DNA of 64,000 nt from Absidia repens (Eukaryota; Mucoromycota; Mucoromycetes; Mucorales; Cunninghamellaceae). The stretch spans positions 493,115 to 557,114 of the forward strand of contig MCGE01000026.1 in assembly GCA_002105175.1 (NCBI GenBank), written 5' to 3'. A model generated the notes under the pieces. It saw only the letters and a list, made by a program, of their open reading frames with translations. It was not told the DNA's origin and ran no database searches. This document shows positions 59,626 to 64,000 of this stretch, piece after piece. Each line of letters opens with the position of its first letter. Position 1 is the stretch's first letter. The position numbers and the translations under genes were made by a program.

Positions 59626-59871
59626 TTGAGTGACCTCCAATTGCTAATTTTTCTGAATTATTTTTAAAGCGGCATACCCCATTTTCTCTCTCCCTTTCTC
59701 TTTCTCTTTCCTTTTTTTTTTAATGAAATATTATTTTTTCGTCACGGTTTTTAGCTCGTTGTGGAAGTAGTGGCCTTAGCTTTCTGTTAGGACTAGTTTA
59801 GAAGGGGTTCAGTTCAGGGATTACAAGATGCACGGGGAAACCCTTTCATTTTGGATCTAAGATCTTGGGTG
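59626..59871 (+). repeat. Subtelomeric mosaic fragment with core
   Basis: Pyrimidine tract, TTAGGACTAGTTTAGAAGGG and core at 59834-59853; truncated after AAGATCTTGGG where the inverted duplication begins. Confidence 0.8.
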
Positions 59872-60129
59872 TAATGATCATATTTTGCTGCTCATATTTC
59901 ACTATTTTAATTTTTATATATAATGATCATAGTTTACTACGTAATTATTTTACCACTTAATTTTTATATATAATGATCATAGTTTACTGCCTTAACTATT
60001 TTATTCTCTTCCCAACCACATTCCTTCCACCACTCTCTTATATATCCCCTAACATCCTCTACTACTCCAACCCTTACCACTATCAGCATTTTACTTTTAT
60101 TTCCTATTCATCTTTTTACTACCACCTTC

Positions 60130-60451
60130 TGAAATGATTGATATAAATAAAAAGACAAGAGTAAAATAAGTGATACAATTGATATGGTTTTTATTTAATT
60201 GATAAAATGTCAAGTCTTTTTATAATAAAATGAAGATATTTGTGGCTGTGGATGGGAGCATGATAACGGTGTATTTGAGACTACGGATAGTTGAGGCTGT
60301 GTGCTATCTGATGTGTTGAATGACAAGTGTGAGAATAAGTGGGGAATTCAGGGGTAAAAAATAGAGTGAAGAGATAAGTCGGATATACAAATGATGATGG
60401 CATAGATGCTTTTGATGTAAATATTGCTAAGCAGGAACCAGGAATACGACA
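60130..60451 (+). mobile_element. Solo LTR family B, copy 3 (322 bp)
   Basis: TGAAATGATTG...GGAATACGACA with target duplication CCTTC at 60125-60129 and 60452-60456. The left arm has the empty site near 55,895-55,905 (GGGGAAGGTGG). Confidence 0.95.
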
Positions 60452-60798
60452 CCTTCCCCAATCGGAACATTCCACCGATTTAATATAAAAAGATGAATCA
60501 AATCAAATCCAATAAAGGACATTCAATTACCAACGTTCAAATATCACTGTTTTATTTTCATAAACAAATCAAACACTACTATCAAAGATCCACTTATCTT
60601 TCTAGTGTTCCTTTTTATATATCACGCTATATAATTCCTTGTCCTCATCAGGCATTATTTTTGGTTGTCTCGTCTTCCATTGTTGAACCTAATTGTCTCG
60701 CCCTTAAAATGTAATTTGACCTCCGCTGTGTCCTTCGGCATTACTATGCCTATTGCATAAATACATTTGTCTAATTGTATATTTTAGTATTATATATC

Positions 60799-61189
60799 TG
60801 TCATGAACCAAATCCAAAATTAGATCCTACTTCGCCATCTACTTCGCCACCTACTTCGCCATCTACTTCGCCACCTACTTCGCCATCTACTTCGCCATTT
60901 ACTTCGCCATCTACTTCGCCACCTACTCAGTACTTACTGCGGTAGCCTTAGAAATAATATAAATATCCCCCTTTTTCATCACTTCCCATTTTCCCTCATC
61001 AGTTATCTTAGTTATCTTAAATCTTTCCTAAAGTCTTCCCTTATCTTAATCCTTCTATCCAAAATCCCTTATATTAATAAAAGCCCAATTTTATTATATA
61101 ACTTCAATTTCTATTCTATTCTATCTGGCTACGGTATATCCTTTTCCTATCCAATCAATCTATCAACCCTCAACCTCAACCCCTTGACA
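60799..61189 (+). mobile_element. Solo LTR, distinct family, 391 bp
   Basis: TGTCATGAACC...CCCTTGACA with target duplication ATATC at 60794-60798 and 61190-61194. The other arm near 55,190 has the unoccupied site (TAGATATTAAAA). Contains a 12-bp tandem repeat (60,827-60,930). Confidence 0.93.
60827..60930 (+). repeat. 12-bp tandem repeat (ACTTCGCCATCT)
   Basis: About eight to nine units alternating CCATCT and CCACCT, inside the 391-bp LTR. Confidence 0.92.
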
Positions 61190-61399
61190 ATATCTCTAGT
61201 TACGCCTAGTCCACCCTCTTACTATATATACATACTTCCCTTCTGTTTTTTATTATTGTAAGACCCATTCAATAATAGTCATGCTAATCTACATTGTTCT
61301 AATCACCTTCCTTTTCTACCCATATTTCCTGACGTGCACACCTATCACTATAGGTGCAAGTACACTTTTCCCTTCTGTAGTGTTTACCCCTTGACATTG

Positions 61400-62700
61400 G
61401 GCCTCATGATTAGCTTAGTTTGTGTCATTCTATTAATAAAACGTATCTTTGATTTAAACATTCCACAATAAAAATAATAACAACCATATTTTTGCTTCAG
61501 TAAACATGCATTTGTCTTCATAAAGTATGTCTTTGCTTTAATGAAGAGCGCTTCATTAGAAGTTTACAGAACCCACTTTGAGATCCCTTGTTATATATAC
61601 CATTCCTTCCATAGACTTTTTTTTTCTAACTCCTTTCTTCTAGACTAGTACCTTTCTCAACTACTATTGACCTTTATTTATATTTTCTTTCTTTTGACAT
61701 AGTATTGACTGGCATGATACAATAAAAAGGCTTTTATTTTTAATTCTATTTTCCAACATACCATGGATAACAAAACCATTCTAATGTATTAAGCTAAACT
61801 ATAGTCTATTCTACTGACGTACTGTGAACATAAAAAAGAAGGGGTATCCAACGTTGAATGGTGCAACCTGCGCCCAGGAAACGATAGTTCTGAATTGTAT
61901 GGCAGGGAATAGAGAAATGAGGAGAGAGATCTATGTTGTTTGGTCGGTGAGATTAGGAGAGCAGTTGAGGGTAATTCTAAGACACAAAAGGGTGGCTGCA
62001 AACGAAAGGGAGAGTGGTCATAAAAAAAAGATGGTGATAGCGACAATAACAATGGTGGTAAATAGAAAAAGAAAACGATGTCTGTAAAAAAAATAGAAAG
62101 GTAATAAGAAAAAAGATTGATTGCTGGTAAGAAAAAGAGATGGTGGATGCGAAAAAAAAAAGACGCTGGTTGTAAAAAAAAACAGAAGGTGCTATTAAAA
62201 AAAAAGGAGAGTGATGGGTAGGAAAGAAAAAGGATAGTTTTAATAAAGAACGGAAAAGGTACTGTCAAGAGAAGGAGAGGACGATGTATATAAACGGTGA
62301 ATCTTCACAGAGATTTCTAAGCGTGATCTCTAACAGGGATCTGTAAACGGGATCTGCAACTGCTGTTGGATTGCTCTCCATTGAAGCTGCAACACAATGT
62401 TAAGCAAAGGACAATTTCAATTATGCAAAGACATATTGTATTTAATAGAAGTGGAATATACTTTTATTGAAACCAATACATAAACTAAACTAATGATGAC
62501 ATCAAGATCCTGAATTTAAATGAAAGGGTTTCCCCATGCATCTTGTAATCGCTATTCTCAAAACCGTTCTAAACTAGTCCTAAAAGCAAGCCTTGGCCAC
62601 CAGGTACAGAAAGAGAAAAAAACAGAGAAGAAAAAAAAAATTAAAAAAAGAAAGAGAAAGAGAGAAAAAAAATTGATGCCGCCTTTTATAAAAAAAAGAG
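61400..62700. repeat. Degenerate mosaic fragments; core copy 15 at 62,516-62,535
   Basis: Plus-strand tail fragments near 61,405-61,760 (CATGATTAGCTTAGTTTG, TTCATTAGAAGTTTACAGA, AGTATTGACTGGCAT), and a minus-strand unit near 62,300-62,700 with TGAAAGGGTTTCCCCATGCA. The middle (61,840-62,270) is purine-rich with A-run-separated GGTGG motifs. No gene supported. Confidence 0.65.
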
Positions 62701-63001
62701 TGAGCGGCGATTGAAATATGATTGGACCACCCAGAAATCACTTATATTAGTGTAGACAGGAATAAAAGTCAAAAAGAAATTAATTTTTTTTCAAAAGTGA
62801 AAATATTTTTACTTCAGATAGCAGGTAAAATATTCATTGTTTCCACTTCCGGTAATAAATAAAACAGCAATATTTCCACTTCGAAAGCAAAACCAAAGAG
62901 GAAATAAATAAAAGTAATATTTCCAGTTGGAGAACCAAGACTGACTAGGAAATCGACATTTTACGAACTGGTTTATAATTCCACAAAAAAAGCAAACGAA
63001 G

Positions 63002-63068
63002 TGGCGCTTGCGGGTAGGCTACGGGGAGAGACCTTATACTTTGGTTCTGGAGGGCGTGGATCGAGTCC
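63002..63068 (+). other. tRNA-like Pol III internal promoter remnant
   Basis: TGGCGCTTGCGGG at 63002-63014 resembles an A box and GGATCGAGTCC at 63058-63068 is one base from the B-box consensus GGTTCGAATCC, 43 bp apart. T-runs that could stop Pol III follow at 63,080. I could not fold a convincing cloverleaf, so this is a tRNA pseudogene or tRNA-derived element at best. Confidence 0.4.
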
Positions 63069-63144
63069 GGGTTCAGATTTTTGATTTTTGATTTGATTTG
63101 TTTTTGTTTGTGTGGAGTGTGGGGTGCGGGGTAAGGGGTAAGAG

Positions 63145-63560
63145 GTGAGAGGTGAGAGATAAGAGATAAGAGATAAGAGATAAGAGATAAAGATAAATAG
63201 ATTAAATAGGAAATAGATAATAGATAAAAGATGAAATAGGAAATAGATGAAATAGGAAATAGATAATAGATGAAATAGGAAATAGATAAAAGATGAAATA
63301 GATTAAATAGACTAAATAGACTAAATAGATAAAAGATGAAATAGGAAATAGATTAAATAGACTAAATAGACTAAATAGATAAAAGATGAAATAGGAAATA
63401 GATTAAATAGACTAAATAGGAAATAGATAATAGAATATAATAGGAAATAGATAATATAGATAAGTATATAAATAAGGAAATACAATAGAATACTAATTAG
63501 GAAATAGATTAGAAATACTAATTAGGAAATAGATTAGAAATATAAATAAGGAAATAGATA
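63145..63560 (+). repeat. AGATAAG and ATAGATTAAATAG satellite-like arrays
   Basis: About five AGATAAG units are followed by higher-order arrays of GGAAATAGATTAAATAG and ACTAAATAG blocks with period near 6-12 bp. Confidence 0.85.
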
Positions 63561-63773
63561 AGAATATTAATATTACCAAATATAGCAATTTAAGGCAATT
63601 TATTTTTAATATTATATCGACTGAAAGGAGATTTAATATTAAAAAGTAACCCAGACGAACTAATAATAGAATATTAATATTAGATATTATAGACTCTTTT
63701 TTTTTTTTTTTTTTTTTTTATTCGACTGAAAGGAGAATAAAAAAAAAAAAAAAAACGAAAAAAATTATAATTT

Positions 63774-63987
63774 GATTTAGGATTAGGATTTAGGATTAGG
63801 ATTTAGGATTAGGATTTAGGATTTGGGGTTTGTGTTTTTGGTTTTGGGATTTAGGTTTGTGTTTGGGTTTTGGGTTTTTAGGTTTTAGGTTTTAGGTTTT
63901 GGGTTTTGGGTTTTGGGTTTTGGGTTTTGGGTTTTGGGTTTTGGGTTTTGGGTTTTGGGTTTTGGGTTTTGGGTTTTGGTTTTGGGT
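63774..63987 (+). repeat. Telomere-like G-rich array
   Basis: Starts as GATTTAGGATTAG units, passes through GGGTTTTAGG variants, and from 63897 becomes about 11 near-perfect TTTTGGG units plus two variants. The G-rich strand runs 5'->3' towards the right edge. It is followed by TTTATCTCTCTCTT to the window end, so the true chromosome end is not shown here. Confidence 0.85.
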
Positions 63988-64000
63988 TTATCTCTCTCTT

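Larger units (their letters stand above)
59872..61310 (-). repeat. Inverted duplication, right arm
   Basis: Reverse complement of 55,078-56,400, carrying two LTR insertions of its own (60,130 and 60,799) and lacking the two in the left arm. Confidence 0.9.

Noticed and set aside
60825..60930. CRISPR-like regular repeats
   Set aside because: Units are 12 bp with no spacers, inside an LTR; the genome is eukaryotic.
61789..62268. 159-codon hydrophobic Phe/Ser-rich minus frame
   Set aside because: Complement of a purine-rich, A-run-laden stretch; composition is dictated by the TTT and TTC codons of the homopolymers.

Overview
This window looks like a chromosome arm from an early-diverging filamentous fungus, most plausibly Mucoromycota. 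That placement is an inference from very AT-rich, homopolymer-laden intergenic DNA, many short (about 50-90 bp) GT-AG introns, and a mixed gene set: an HFM1/MER3 meiotic helicase, a Rua1-type zinc regulator, a two-propeller coronin-7, and a SCOC-type short coiled-coil protein. No species was identified.

Positions 1-42,200 are gene-bearing. In order they hold: a SCOC-like gene (-), tRNA-Leu(AAG) (-), a large low-complexity protein gene (+), an acidic nuclear-looking protein gene (+), an ING-family PHD-finger gene (+), a GPI-anchored secreted protein gene (+), an unidentified small multi-exon gene (-), HFM1 (+), coronin-7 (-), a two-helix membrane protein gene (+), a Rua1 C-terminal-domain regulator (+), a homeobox regulator (-), an unresolved or broken gene (+), ribosomal protein eS8 (-), and the U5 snRNP WD40 protein SNRNP40 (+). 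Four pairs are divergent with short shared promoters, including coronin-7 with the membrane protein (185 bp) and eS8 with SNRNP40 (376 bp). Functional themes are chromatin and transcription, meiosis, splicing, translation and actin or vesicle traffic; there is no sign of an operon-like cluster.

From about 44,100 to 64,000 I see no convincing gene. This part is a mosaic of direct and inverted duplications, solo LTRs, minisatellites and pyrimidine tracts. It ends in G-rich degenerate telomere-like arrays (TTTAGG/TTAGG, then TTTTGGG) whose G-strand points rightwards, as expected near a right chromosome end. I found nine LTR-like insertions in four groups. Eight have TG...CA ends and perfect 5-bp target duplications. 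Several of those have a matching empty site in an inverted paralogous segment, which fixes their boundaries from the sequence alone.

A separate dispersed family has a 20-bp core (GGGGAAACCCTTTCATTTTG or its complement) and occurs 15 times, both between genes and in the subtelomere. A C-rich 27/28-bp minisatellite (about 51.70-52.52 kb) leaves all three frames of its G-rich strand open; I read it as non-coding and likely quadruplex-forming.
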